Shown here: positions 9,774 to 19,185 of the stretch, one piece after another
Position numbering within the stretch: position 1 is the stretch's first letter
How the letters are laid out: each line of letters opens with the position of its first letter
Assembly: GCA_015232395.1 (NCBI GenBank)
Contig: JADFZT010000025.1
Coordinates: forward strand, 1-55,780
Reading direction: 5' to 3'
Origin: Magnetococcales bacterium
Lineage (GTDB): Bacteria; Pseudomonadota; Magnetococcia; Magnetococcales; JADFZT01
DNA: 55,780 nucleotides
Position numbers and translations under genes: made by a program
Notes under the pieces: model-generated
Databases searched by the model: none
What the model was told of the DNA's origin: nothing
The model's input: the letters and a program-made list of their open reading frames with translations, nothing else

Positions 9774-10021
9774 TTTAACCTCCACCCGGTGACGCACACT
9801 GTTGTCGATGGTGGGAGGATAAAATATATTTCAAACGAATTAGCGACTTTTATGTAAAGATTCGGTCACAATCAGGCCTTTCCATAAACAACAATCATTC
9901 GCAACAGCGATTCAAACGCCAATAGTGCCATGCATACACTTGAATTCAAAGGATATTACAAGGCAACAACTGGAAAGATGGCGGGAGGTAAATCGATTAA
10001 AACAGGGGTTCGGTGAGACAT

Positions 10022-10516
10022 TTATTTGGTAAAGATGCCCCACTGGGAGAGAAAAGCGATCACGCGGATCTGTTTGTCAGTGAATTGGGAAACATGTTTG
10101 AAATAGACCAGATGATCGTGGGGGCTGGTGCGTTTTTGATTGAGGCCTGTTTTTTCCAGAAAGGCCATAAACCAGTCAAAATGGGGAACGGGAGAGGTGA
10201 GGAGCAGCTTGCCACCGGGTTTTAACAGGTCGTGACAGGCCTGAAAACAGTCCACATGCTCCACCACCTCAAAAGCCACGATCACATCGAAAGATTCAGC
10301 CGCCAGGCCCAGCTGCTGCCACTGGTTGATATCCCCCACCACCTGGGCCGGGGGAGAGATATCGAGGCCTGTGTGGTGAATAAAGCCATTCTCCCGCAGC
10401 CATTCTCCCACCCAGCCCGAGCCGCTTCCCACCTCCAAAATCCGGGCATCCCGAGGAAGATTTCTGAAAAAATAGTCGATTTTCTTTTTTTGGGCGATAT
10501 CGCTCAACAGGGGCAT
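10022..10516 (-). CDS. Class I SAM-dependent methyltransferase
   Basis: A 164-residue soluble protein with a Rossmann-fold methyltransferase core. Motif I is ILEVGSGSGWVGEWL near residues 26-40, followed by the acidic end of strand 2 (TGLDIS), motif IV (FDVIVAFEVVEHV) and the post-motif region LLKPGGKLLLTSPVP. This order is that of the Methyltransf_11 group acting on small molecules, lipids or quinones. At 164 residues it is short for the family. The target cannot be assigned. It begins 14 bases after the stop of the FAD oxidoreductase gene on the same strand, so the two are probably cotranscribed and may act on the same polysaccharide or lipid pathway. Confidence 0.85.
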   Translation of the reverse strand: MPLLSDIAQKKKIDYFFRNLPRDARILEVGSGSGWVGEWLRENGFIHHTGLDISPPAQVVGDINQWQQLGLAAESFDVIVAFEVVEHVDCFQACHDLLKPGGKLLLTSPVPHFDWFMAFLEKTGLNQKRTSPHDHLVYFKHVSQFTDKQIRVIAFLSQWGIFTK

Positions 10517-10530
10517 GACCGCCCTCTCTT

Positions 10531-12126
10531 TTACTCTTCGGAGCCGCTCTCTTCGTGATAGTCGGTCTCGGTGTTGACGCTCCAGATCTCTCCCCGGGGA
10601 TCCCGGCCCGCAGCGATGCCGTCCACAGCCACCATGGCGGTCAACATGGAGTGATCCATATTATTGTAGCGATGCAAGCCGTTACGGCCCAGAAGATAGA
10701 GATTTTCGAAGCTGTCCACGGTTTTGCGAATTTCACTAAACTGGTCGTAGGTGCCAAAATAGGCTGGATAGGCCTTGGGAACCCGGATGACGGTGGTGTC
10801 GAGCACATCCGCTGGATCCACCCAGCCGATCTGCCCCATCTCCCGAATGGCAAGGGCAGCCATCTCTTCATCAGGGAGGGTCCAAAGTTCGTCACCGACG
10901 TTGACAAAAAATTCAGTTCCGATCCAGATGGTATTGGGATCCCGCACCATGAAGGGGCTCCAGTTGTTGTAAACCTGAAACCGCCCCACCATGAGATCCG
11001 GCTCCTGGACATAGATCCAGTTGTCGGGGAGTTTTTCACGCAGGTTATCGCCGTTAACCCCCCCCCGCAGTGTGAGCCCCTTGAGCAGTATCCCCACAGT
11101 CAGAAAATCCCGAAAAACGAGGCCACCAGCCACATCACGAACCTCTTTTGGGGGAGGTGGGCTTAAACTGGCGATCAATTCGTTGACCGGAATGGTGGAA
11201 AAAAAGAGCTCTCCTGATATCTCTTCCCGCCCCTTTTCCACAGATTCCACAGTGACGCTCTGTACCTGCCCCTGATCGGTGGTGATGCCCACCACCCGGT
11301 GTTGCATGCGCACTTCCCCCCCATGTTCCGTAACCAGACGAGCGGCTTTTTCCCACAGCTGGCCGGGACCAAATTTAGGATAGAGAAATTGATTGATCAG
11401 AGAGGTCTCCCCCTCCTTTTGGGCGTCGAGTTCCTTGCTGCGCCAGAGGGAGCGGATGGCATGCTTGAAGATTTCAGTAAGGGAGAGCCCCTTGACCCGC
11501 TGAGCCCCCCATTTGGCGGGTATTTTTTCACAGGGGATACCCCACACCTTTTCGGTATATTTTTCAAAAAAGGTGGCATAAAGCTCCCGCCCAAAGCGGT
11601 TGACGAAAAACTCCTCCAGGGTATTTTCCGGCTTGATTTGGGAGAAGCGCGCTTTGAGAAAACTCAAGATAATCTTGACGGAGTTCCAAAGCCCCAGTTT
11701 GGCCAAGGTCTGGAGATTGGGGGAGATGGGATAGTCGAAGAGCTGCTGGCGATAGAGAATTCGGGAGACCCGGGGACGCAGCAACATCACCTCGTCCTCT
11801 GGGCTCGATACCGACTCCGGCAGTGGCTCCCCGTTCCGCCCCGCCTGACGGCGTTTTTCCAGCAGGGCTTCATCCGCCTGGGTCAGCTCTGCCAGGGGAA
11901 GCAGTTCCCCCCACCAATCCATCACCCGATCGGACTTGGAAAAAAAACGGTGTCCACCGATATCGATGCGATTGCCCTTGAAATTGACCGTGCGGGAGAT
12001 TCCACCCACCTGGGTGGAAGCTTCCAGGACGATGGGGTGAATATCGGTGCGACGGGCGAGCTCCAGGGCTGCGGTCAAACCGGCGGGGCCTCCCCCCATG
12101 ATGATGGCGGTGCGTTTTTTTTCCAT
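10531..12126 (-). CDS. NAD(P)/FAD-dependent oxidoreductase, UDP-galactopyranose mutase-like
   Basis: A 531-residue flavoprotein. The N-terminal dinucleotide-binding motif is [20 protein letters not shown]. It is followed by VGGISRTV and [16 protein letters not shown], which contact FAD in the Glf/amine-oxidase superfamily. The C-terminal part contains [17 protein letters not shown] and DHSMLTAM, typical of Glf-like proteins found in polysaccharide clusters. The reaction could be a sugar-ring isomerisation or a desaturation of a lipid intermediate; sequence alone does not decide. A TTG at 12174 would extend the frame by 16 residues, but ATG 12126 immediately precedes the Lys-rich start of the Rossmann fold. 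It is followed closely by the methyltransferase gene, and a radical SAM gene lies about 300 bases upstream on the same strand. Confidence 0.88.
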   Translation of the reverse strand: MEKKRTAIIMGGGPAGLTAALELARRTDIHPIVLEASTQVGGISRTVNFKGNRIDIGGHRFFSKSDRVMDWWGELLPLAELTQADEALLEKRRQAGRNGEPLPESVSSPEDEVMLLRPRVSRILYRQQLFDYPISPNLQTLAKLGLWNSVKIILSFLKARFSQIKPENTLEEFFVNRFGRELYATFFEKYTEKVWGIPCEKIPAKWGAQRVKGLSLTEIFKHAIRSLWRSKELDAQKEGETSLINQFLYPKFGPGQLWEKAARLVTEHGGEVRMQHRVVGITTDQGQVQSVTVESVEKGREEISGELFFSTIPVNELIASLSPPPPKEVRDVAGGLVFRDFLTVGILLKGLTLRGGVNGDNLREKLPDNWIYVQEPDLMVGRFQVYNNWSPFMVRDPNTIWIGTEFFVNVGDELWTLPDEEMAALAIREMGQIGWVDPADVLDTTVIRVPKAYPAYFGTYDQFSEIRKTVDSFENLYLLGRNGLHRYNNMDHSMLTAMVAVDGIAAGRDPRGEIWSVNTETDYHEESGSEE

Positions 12127-12428
12127 CTTGCAATCAACCTCGGGATGGTTGGGTTCGGATACCTCTGCCCCCAACCGTGATCCATCTGAATGATGATGGT
12201 TTGCCCCTCAACCGTAGTCCATCAAGGGAAAGTGCAAAACCGGTTTAACGGATAAACGGTTTCATGTGCTTGAGCCGTCCGGGTTTATTTTTAAGATCCG
12301 ATTCAGCCTAGCCAACTTTGCCCGGGATGTAAATCCACACCCCATCGGACTTTCCTGAAGAAATCCGAGCGGTTTGGATCCATATTCATTGGGCTCTCTT
12401 GGCATACCCAATATGCATGTTAGTGCCA
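12127..12428. other. Spacer between radical SAM and FAD oxidoreductase genes
   Basis: About 300 bases without a gene. Near 12393-12420 there is a weak inverted repeat (ATTGGG and CCCAAT) just after the radical SAM stop codon, without a T run. It may mark a transcript end, but this is uncertain. Confidence 0.25.
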
Positions 12429-14093
12429 TCACCGCTGCTTTTTTCTGACCAGGATACGCAAACGCTGTTCCAGGGCCGTCTCCGCCCGGTTATTAAAATA
12501 GATATTGCGAATGGTGCGAACGATCCGGGAGGGATGGAACAGGTAGCCGATCACGATGCCCATGGACATGAAAAAAAACCGGTAGATTCCCAACTCCAGT
12601 CGATCAATATGCTTACTGACAGTAAAGGGTTTAAGGTCGGTAAAGGCGCTGTTCAAGGCGTTCAGGCGCAGGAGATAGGCATCGTCGATAATGATCTTTT
12701 TTTTCGCCAGCAGCCGGTTGAAAAATTCACTTCCCGGATAAGGGGAAAAGACCCCCACCAGCACCTCATCCACCCCTTTGGCAGCCATGCGCAAGCCATA
12801 GAGCAGGGTGCGCCACATCTCCTTCCGGCTTTCATCCGGAAAACCAATAATCAGATTGAGCCGGGAGATCATCCCCACATCCCGAGCCGTGAGAATGGCA
12901 TCGTTGAGGTGGTCGAGATTGACCCGCTTGCGGACTTGATCAAGGGTCACCTGGGAGGCGCTTTCGGGAGCCAGGCAGATAAAATCGCAGCCGGTTTTTT
13001 TCAACAGTGTGAGCACCTCCCGGTCCAGGGATTCACAGCGGGTACCAGAGGGGATCGACCATTTGATATCGATGCCCTGCTCCAGCATCTTGGTGCAAAA
13101 TTCCACCACCCACGACTTTTTAATGATGGCGGTGAGGTCGTAGAGCTGCACCGAAGTGATCTGCCAGGTTTTGATATAGTGGTGAATCTCCTCCAGCACC
13201 TCATCCACATCCCGCAAGGTGTAACGGGTCGTCCACATGTTGGGGTTGGAGCAAAAAGCACACTGGAACGGGCAGCCACGGGAGATCATCAGAGGCATGT
13301 CTCGACCGGTATATTGCCCACCATAAGAGCGCTCTGCATCCCAAAAACGTTGCAGATATCCTTCAGGCCAGTAAGGCCAGGGAATGTTATCGATATCCCG
13401 AATGCGGGTGACACTGCTGGTCTGGATAAAACGACTCCCCTCATCGAGCAGGGCGGTACCCGGCATATCCAGCAAGGATTCCTTGCGCCGCACCCGTTCC
13501 AAAATTTCATAAAACAGATGCTCCCCCTCCCCCAATACCGCCAGATCCAGGCTGCGGCAATCCCGCAATGAATATTCCGCCATGGCCGTGATGTGCTCGC
13601 CTCCGGCGACAATCACCGCCTGGGGGCAGTGTTGGCGAACGGCATCGATGAGATCCCGATAGAGAGGCCACTCCCCGGAAAACATGGCGTTGATCCCCAC
13701 CACCCGACTCTCTTTGGGAATACGGCTCAAAAGCTCATTCAGGGTGAGGCCATGGCTCATATAGCCGGGATAGCGTTCCAGGGGAACGATCTGGTTGAGC
13801 CCCAGACCGATGGCGTCAATGATTTCGGGTCGATAGCCGAAGTGACGGGCATAACCGGCGATATAGGCCAGACCGATGGCAGGGGTTGCGGCGTTGTTGA
13901 TGGACGTTTCAGAGAGAACGATAGGGCCTCGTACCAGGGTCACCACCATTTTGGCCCGATCAGCCGCCTCTTCAGGGGTCATCGGGGCAGTGGTCACAAG
14001 GGCTGCCCGTTGGGTATGGATGGGCTCCCCCTCCGACTCATGGATTTGACCGGCCTCCGGCGTTGGTGATGGTTTCATAACCCTTTGGTCCAT
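12429..14093 (-). CDS. B12-binding domain radical SAM protein
   Basis: A 554-residue enzyme. The N-terminal half looks like a cobalamin-binding domain (ATPAIGLAYIAGYARHFGY then EIIDAIG, and later AVIVAGGEHITAMAE). The radical SAM core starts with ISRGCPFQCAFCSNP at about residues 269-283, which has the CxxxCxxC motif that binds the 4Fe-4S cluster. LNLIIGFPDE and VGVFSPYPGSEFF are further barrel strands common to this class. The C-terminal ~80 residues hold hydrophobic or amphipathic helices (IYRFFFMSMGIVIGYLFHP), suggesting contact with the membrane. Such enzymes methylate or rearrange unactivated carbons in lipids, cofactors or antibiotics; the substrate here is unknown. A second ATG five codons in is an alternative start. 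Confidence 0.9.
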   Translation of the reverse strand: MDQRVMKPSPTPEAGQIHESEGEPIHTQRAALVTTAPMTPEEAADRAKMVVTLVRGPIVLSETSINNAATPAIGLAYIAGYARHFGYRPEIIDAIGLGLNQIVPLERYPGYMSHGLTLNELLSRIPKESRVVGINAMFSGEWPLYRDLIDAVRQHCPQAVIVAGGEHITAMAEYSLRDCRSLDLAVLGEGEHLFYEILERVRRKESLLDMPGTALLDEGSRFIQTSSVTRIRDIDNIPWPYWPEGYLQRFWDAERSYGGQYTGRDMPLMISRGCPFQCAFCSNPNMWTTRYTLRDVDEVLEEIHHYIKTWQITSVQLYDLTAIIKKSWVVEFCTKMLEQGIDIKWSIPSGTRCESLDREVLTLLKKTGCDFICLAPESASQVTLDQVRKRVNLDHLNDAILTARDVGMISRLNLIIGFPDESRKEMWRTLLYGLRMAAKGVDEVLVGVFSPYPGSEFFNRLLAKKKIIIDDAYLLRLNALNSAFTDLKPFTVSKHIDRLELGIYRFFFMSMGIVIGYLFHPSRIVRTIRNIYFNNRAETALEQRLRILVRKKQR

Positions 14094-14725
14094 GGCCGTT
14101 GGTTGGAATCCATTGTTCCTCGATCAAATGGTCATAAATACCTGATGGGAGAGAACAAACCGCCTCTTCCCTACACCCAGGTATCTGGTACTGGGAAGGA
14201 TGATGGTGGCTGGATGAGGGCCTGACCAGGCCACTTAAGCTCCTGTTCAGACCCGTTATTCGGTCTTCTTACAACTCTATTGATGCAGGGGGCATACCAC
14301 TTTGTACCGTCCCATCAGCAAAAAAGGTGGGCACACATTTTGCTCTTTTACTCTTAAGCAGCTCACAAGCAGCCCTCATGAGTGATCCCAACAAGGTGAT
14401 CTCCGAGTGGTATTGCTCCCAGCTCCCCACTGAAGTGACTGGAGATCCTCACGGATGGAAGCCAGCCAAAGTGGGGCTCAACCTATCCCGGACAATGGAA
14501 AAAGGGATTGGCAGAAAAGGGGATAGCCACAGGCGGGCGGGCCAAAAAAGAGGGATAGGAGAGTCTCTCCCACTGTTTGGGAAATGGATGACTCTCCTGC
14601 CTTGGGGGAAGTCCCTGGGAAAGACGTATTTTTGACGGTGGATTTGGAAACACCCCTCAACGGTAGCATTGGATCAACCACCGGTTGAGCACCACCACCG
14701 GCAGATCTCCACATCAAGCTGAATA
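14094..14725. other. Divergent intergenic region
   Basis: About 630 bases between the divergent radical SAM and phosphoesterase genes. Open frames here have no domain signal and no ribosome binding sites. No promoter hexamers or hairpins stand out. It presumably holds promoters for both flanking genes, but I cannot place them. Confidence 0.3.
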
Positions 14726-16096
14726 ATGGTTCGTGACATGGACGACCAAATACAAGCAAGCCCGGGCAAAACCAAAACAGCGCCGCCCCCAACCAACCAA
14801 GGACTCGTCGGTTGGCTGGGTACCAAGGTGGGCAAAACCCTCGACCGGATTTTTGGCAGCGATGGACCCATCCCCACCAAGCCCCTGCCTGCTCCACACC
14901 GGGATCATCCAAACCTGGGCAAACCCAAACCACCCACCTTGACGGTGGTGCCCCCATCACCCCCGGTGGCTGTGGCAGAGCCCGGTTTACCCCTGGATGA
15001 CGAGACCACGACGGATGAGAGTGACGTGGATCGCCCACTCTCCCCTGTTTCAGCAGATCAGGAAAAGGTTGCAAATCTGCCGACAGAATCAGCCCCCACC
15101 AAAGGCTTGAATCAAAAAAAACGCCCCAAAGAGCGGAAAGAGCGGACCCCCTGGACCTTGGTGATCTCCGATACCGACAACGACATCGAGACGGTCTGTC
15201 TGGTGCTGTGGCTAACCGGGCTCTGCGACCGCCGAGGATTTTGGAATCCCGGGATCGGCCCGGTCAAGGTGGTTCACACCGGTGATTGGCTCAATAAATT
15301 TGATCCCGACCCCCACGCCCTGGATTTTTTCAAACGCCTGCAAAACACCGCTCCCCCCGGGTGCAGCCTGGTGCTTTTAAATGGCAACCACGAGCTGGAA
15401 ATCCTCAAGCGGGCCGAGGCTGGCGAACACACCCCCCTGACCCCTCAGGATCTCGATTTTATCCGCAGCCAGGATTTAATCCATGGGGACCAAGGTGTGC
15501 TCTATGTTCACGGCTATCCCAATTGCGACCTGCTCAAATCATTGCGGCAATTTTGTCGGGAAGGCAGCCCCCTCAACGATTTCAACAATCTCTTTCGCAA
15601 GGCCTTCTACGAAGGCAGCCACGCCCTCTTCCGGCAAAACCAGGGGCTCATGATGGTGGGAGACATCCCCAAACCCAAAGCCTATTTTGCCCGAATAAAC
15701 CGCTTTGGCATCACCAATGGCGCCCACGTTGCGGAAATGTTGCAGGAGCTGGGTTTCGATCGGGTTATCCACGGTCACAAACCCTGTGAAAACAGCCTGC
15801 AGCAAGATTATGAACTCAAAAGTGAAATTCCCGGCATTCGGGTCATCAACAACGACAACCGCATCAAACGCAGTGGTCTGGGGGGACTTTTGATCAATAC
15901 CAAAGGTCGCGTGTCATTTATCAATCCAGAGCAGATGCGGGAGGCTGGAGGGGAAAAGGAGTATCGCAAAAAGCTGCGGAAAATTCTTAAAACCCGCAAG
16001 AGGGATCTTCAAAAAGCCCGTAAGGAGGCTCTCCTCACCCCTGCTGCCCAAAAAATGCCCCGGTTGCAGGTGGTTCCCAGCCGAAAAGCGGCTTGA
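14726..16096 (+). CDS. Calcineurin-like metallophosphoesterase with long disordered N-terminus
   Basis: A 456-residue protein. Residues 1-140 are rich in Pro, Thr and Lys and look disordered. The catalytic domain then shows the metallophosphoesterase blocks in order: a first motif ISDTDNDIE near 147 (an unusual form in which the usual D-x-H is replaced by D-T-D), GDW in VHTGDWLNK near 183, LLNGNHELE near 219, VHGYPN, and the late VIHGHKP near 347. These residues bind two metal ions and hydrolyse phosphoester bonds. The C-terminus is Lys/Arg-rich (RKKLRKILKTRKRDLQKARK) and could bind nucleic acid or acidic surfaces. The substrate is unknown; Ser/Thr phosphatase-like or nucleotide phosphatase roles are both possible. 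A second ATG four codons on is an alternative start. Confidence 0.82.
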   Translation: MVRDMDDQIQASPGKTKTAPPPTNQGLVGWLGTKVGKTLDRIFGSDGPIPTKPLPAPHRDHPNLGKPKPPTLTVVPPSPPVAVAEPGLPLDDETTTDESDVDRPLSPVSADQEKVANLPTESAPTKGLNQKKRPKERKERTPWTLVISDTDNDIETVCLVLWLTGLCDRRGFWNPGIGPVKVVHTGDWLNKFDPDPHALDFFKRLQNTAPPGCSLVLLNGNHELEILKRAEAGEHTPLTPQDLDFIRSQDLIHGDQGVLYVHGYPNCDLLKSLRQFCREGSPLNDFNNLFRKAFYEGSHALFRQNQGLMMVGDIPKPKAYFARINRFGITNGAHVAEMLQELGFDRVIHGHKPCENSLQQDYELKSEIPGIRVINNDNRIKRSGLGGLLINTKGRVSFINPEQMREAGGEKEYRKKLRKILKTRKRDLQKARKEALLTPAAQKMPRLQVVPSRKAA

Positions 16097-16130
16097 AGAG
16101 CTGAATCAACCAAACAGTGGCTTAAAACTC

Positions 16131-16172
16131 AATCCGGCAGTTGGGCGTGTGCATATGCCCAACTGCCGGATT
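16131..16172. terminator. Strong hairpin between convergent phosphoesterase and mnmA genes
   Basis: A perfect 16-base-pair inverted repeat: AATCCGGCAGTTGGGC at 16131-16146 and its complement at 16157-16172, with a ten-base loop. On the minus strand it is followed by GAGTTTTAAG, a short T run. Its position between converging genes fits a shared terminator. Confidence 0.75.
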
Positions 16173-16250
16173 TGGGTTAAATGCTCTCAACGGGATATTT
16201 CCAAATCGAGACATTTACTCATATAACCGTATATACGCATAGACAATATA

Positions 16251-17330
16251 TTAGCAAATCCATCCCCCACCCAGCACCCGATCCCCCTGATAAAAAACAC
16301 ACGCCTGCCCCGGAGTGACCGCTCTTTGGGGGGTATCGAACACCACCCGAAGTGCGTCATCGGCCTGGGGCTCCAGACGGGCCGGGGTTGGCTCTGCGGC
16401 GTAACGGATGCGCACGGAAACCGAATCCCCGGCAGAGGGGGGGTGCTCACCGAGCCAGTTGAGATCCATCACCTCCAGGCTTGGCCGGTAGAGGCTTGAG
16501 GCGGGCCCTACCACCAGGCGATTTTGCTCAGGATCAATCCGGGTGACGTAGAGAGGCTCAGGGGCGGCGATGCCCAGCCCCTTGCGCTGGCCAATCGTGT
16601 AGAGCCCCACCCCCCGATGGCTTCCCAACGCCTGCCCTTGCTGATCGACTATCTCACCCGGGGTGAGCAGATGGGGACTTTGCCGGGCAAAAAAACCGGC
16701 CATATCCTGATCCGGAATAAAGCAGATATCCTGACTTTCCCGTTTGTCGGCCACATGCAGCCCAAACCGCTCCGCCAACTTGCGGGTCTCCTCTTTGGTA
16801 AGATCCCCCAGGGGAAAACGCAGATAGCCAAGCTGTGCCAGGGTAGTGGCAAAGAGAAAATAGGATTGATCCTTACTCCGATCCCGCCCCCGCCTGAGGA
16901 GAGGCTGGCCGTTGCGGCTCTCTTCCTGGATGGCATAGTGACCGGTGGCCAGAAAGGTCGCCTCCAAAGCCCGGGCCTTGGCCAAAAGATGGTTAAACTT
17001 GACCGTCTGGTTACAACGAACGCAGGGGTTGGGGGTGCGGCCAGAGGCATAAGCGGTGATAAAATCCGCCACCACCTCTTCCCGAAAAGTCTCCTCCAGA
17101 TCCACCATGTAAAAAGGAATACCCAGGGTATCGGCCACCCGGCGGGCATCGTAGGCATCTTCCGGGGCGCAGCAGGCCCGGCTACCTGGAGGGGGCTCCC
17201 CCGGGCTTGGGGACCAGAGGGCCATGGTGAGCCCCACCACTTCATATCCCTGTTCCAGCAGCAGAGCCGCCACCGTGGCCGAATCCACCCCGCCGGACAT
17301 GGCCACCGCCACCCGTTGCTTTTGTTTCAT
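16251..17330 (-). CDS. mnmA: tRNA-specific 2-thiouridylase MnmA
   Basis: A 359-residue cytoplasmic enzyme that thiolates U34 of Lys, Glu and Gln tRNAs using ATP and a sulfur relay. The PP-loop AMSGGVDSATVAALL is at residues 9-23. The two catalytic cysteines are in GRTPNPCVRCN and ESQDICFIPD. The tRNA-binding and beta-barrel domains follow (YTIGQRKGLGIA, PLYVTRIDPEQNRLVVG), and the C-terminus VTPGQACVFYQGDRVLGGG is diagnostic. Length matches the family. It starts 16 bases after the glycosyltransferase gene on the same strand, so they likely share a transcript, although their functions are unrelated. Confidence 0.97.
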   Translation of the reverse strand: MKQKQRVAVAMSGGVDSATVAALLLEQGYEVVGLTMALWSPSPGEPPPGSRACCAPEDAYDARRVADTLGIPFYMVDLEETFREEVVADFITAYASGRTPNPCVRCNQTVKFNHLLAKARALEATFLATGHYAIQEESRNGQPLLRRGRDRSKDQSYFLFATTLAQLGYLRFPLGDLTKEETRKLAERFGLHVADKRESQDICFIPDQDMAGFFARQSPHLLTPGEIVDQQGQALGSHRGVGLYTIGQRKGLGIAAPEPLYVTRIDPEQNRLVVGPASSLYRPSLEVMDLNWLGEHPPSAGDSVSVRIRYAAEPTPARLEPQADDALRVVFDTPQRAVTPGQACVFYQGDRVLGGGWIC

Positions 17331-17346
17331 GTCAGCTGATTTTCCC

Positions 17347-19185
17347 TCAAGAGGATGGGGCGGGCGTCAGGGGCAGTGCTGCCAGCCCCTCCACCCGATA
17401 GAGATAGATCCCCTCCTGCCCAGCCAGCCTTTTCCAGCCAGGGGGAGGATGGTCCACAAAGGGGGGGACTTCCCAGCCATAAGCCCCGGCCAGAGGTTTC
17501 AGGCGATGGGGGTTGACCAAGATAAACAGCGGCGTATCGGGAGCCACTTTTGCAGGCTGCACCCAGCGCCCCTCCTGTCGCCACAATTCCCAAGCCACAA
17601 AACCCAGCCCCGAACGCTGGCCAAAGCCCAAATGATAGGCCGCTGCCAGAATGGTACGCCGATCCGACAAGACAATCCCCTGCTCCTCGTCAGAAAGCTG
17701 CTCTATCACCATCTCCCGCTCAAACCGCTGCCTCGGGGTCTCCCCCACCGCGCCGTTCATGATGGGCAGGGCTCCGGTGGCGGTCAAAACCAGCACCACG
17801 AGCCCCACAAAGCCCCCCCGGTAGAGCCATCGGGGGGTACGCTGGCGCCAAGGTGAAAAAGCCTGAAACAGAGCGAAAAAAACCGGAATCCCGGCAAACA
17901 CCACCGCCCGCTTGTTATAACCCAGATATTTTAACAAAACCGCCAACACCACACAGCTGATGGAGACCACCAAAAGCTGCTTGCGAAGCCCTTGCCACTG
18001 CTCCGCCTCAGCCGAAAAGAGAGCGGCCAAAAACACCCCGGCCAAAATACACAGAGGGGGCAAAATGGGCAGCCACATCCGGGGCATCAGGTGCATGGGA
18101 CTGTAGTGGGAATAGGAGCGGGTGCCAAACCAAAAAGCCAGGAGCACCAGCCAAAAATAGAGCCCCCAAAAATATCCCCCCGGCACCCCACGAACCCCCT
18201 CAGCATCCTCCTGAAGGCTTGCCCCTCCCTCACCTTCCCCAACTACCTTCTGATGGTCAACACCTCTCCAGCTCCGCCCCATCCTCCCTAAAACAGGCAT
18301 AGAGAGCATCAGGACAGTCAGATAACCCGGCTCCCTCAAAAGCATTCTCAAAGGCTCCCAGGTCAAACGATCCACATAGGCCATCAAAGGCTTGCCCACA
18401 AAGTTCCAGCTATCCCCAGCCGTCACCGTGGCGTGGTTGACCCCGGCCAGCCGATAGAAAGGATTGCCGGTCACGAGATAATAGGGTAAGCCGTAAAGAA
18501 TCCCTCCCACCACCCCAAGAGCCAAGGTCCACCCCCAAAAATAGGCGTGCCTGCCCCGACCCAGGTCGTGGATCATGAGCACCAAAGCAAAGGGAAGCAG
18601 CCACAAAATGGTCAGCTTGGTCAACGCCCCCAGCCAAAACGTCCCGGCAAAAACCAGAGCACCCAAACGCCAACACCCCCGGGTGGTGGCGACCTCCCGG
18701 GAAAACCAAAGCACCACCCCGCCCAAAAACATATAAGCGGAAATCACCACGTCGGGCATCAAAACCAGGGTATAGGTGATCTGGAAGGGATTGGTGGCCA
18801 GTAGCAAACCGGCAAAAAAGGCCGCCACAGCCCCATACATCCGCCAGGTCACCCAAAAAAGGGTGATGATGGTCAGTGTCGAAGCCAAAAGCGGCCAGAG
18901 GGTGGCGGCATAGCCATTGAAACCAAAGAGTTTAAAGCTGAGGGCCGTAGGGATGAACAGCCCGAATCGATTGACGAAATGGCCCGGGGTCAGCTGATAA
19001 GTATCGGTGAGTATCCGATTGGCCAGCTGGGCATAGGCCAGATCGTCACTGCCTTTAAAAACCGGATGGGCCCAAAAATAGAAGAGCAAATGGAGCCCCA
19101 CGATACCGGCCAAAGCCCACAACCATTTGGCTGTCAGCTGGGGTTTGGTGGGCAACTCAGAAGTGGCCATATTTTGATTCAGCAT
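17347..19185 (-). CDS. GT-C family glycosyltransferase (PMT/ArnT-like), integral membrane
   Basis: A 612-residue multi-pass inner-membrane protein with about a dozen hydrophobic helices. The first periplasmic loop after TM1 carries the acidic pair in FKGSDDLAYAQLANRIL, the expected catalytic/metal site of GT39/GT83-like enzymes that use polyprenyl-phosphate sugars. Later loops contain GNPFYRLAGVNH and GTRSYSHYSPMHLMPRMW. The C-terminal ~130 residues form a soluble domain. A hydrophilic insertion (about residues 310-340) interrupts the membrane region. The acceptor (lipid A, protein or another glycan) cannot be deduced. It lies upstream of mnmA with a 16-base gap. The start at 19185 has no clear ribosome binding site; the ATG five codons later is equally possible. 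Confidence 0.82.
   Translation of the reverse strand: MLNQNMATSELPTKPQLTAKWLWALAGIVGLHLLFYFWAHPVFKGSDDLAYAQLANRILTDTYQLTPGHFVNRFGLFIPTALSFKLFGFNGYAATLWPLLASTLTIITLFWVTWRMYGAVAAFFAGLLLATNPFQITYTLVLMPDVVISAYMFLGGVVLWFSREVATTRGCWRLGALVFAGTFWLGALTKLTILWLLPFALVLMIHDLGRGRHAYFWGWTLALGVVGGILYGLPYYLVTGNPFYRLAGVNHATVTAGDSWNFVGKPLMAYVDRLTWEPLRMLLREPGYLTVLMLSMPVLGRMGRSWRGVDHQKVVGEGEGGASLQEDAEGVRGVPGGYFWGLYFWLVLLAFWFGTRSYSHYSPMHLMPRMWLPILPPLCILAGVFLAALFSAEAEQWQGLRKQLLVVSISCVVLAVLLKYLGYNKRAVVFAGIPVFFALFQAFSPWRQRTPRWLYRGGFVGLVVLVLTATGALPIMNGAVGETPRQRFEREMVIEQLSDEEQGIVLSDRRTILAAAYHLGFGQRSGLGFVAWELWRQEGRWVQPAKVAPDTPLFILVNPHRLKPLAGAYGWEVPPFVDHPPPGWKRLAGQEGIYLYRVEGLAALPLTPAPSS

Noticed and set aside
14327-14635. 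Plus-strand frame of about 100 codons before the phosphoesterase
   Set aside because: No ribosome binding site, domain or membrane pattern; composition like intergenic DNA.
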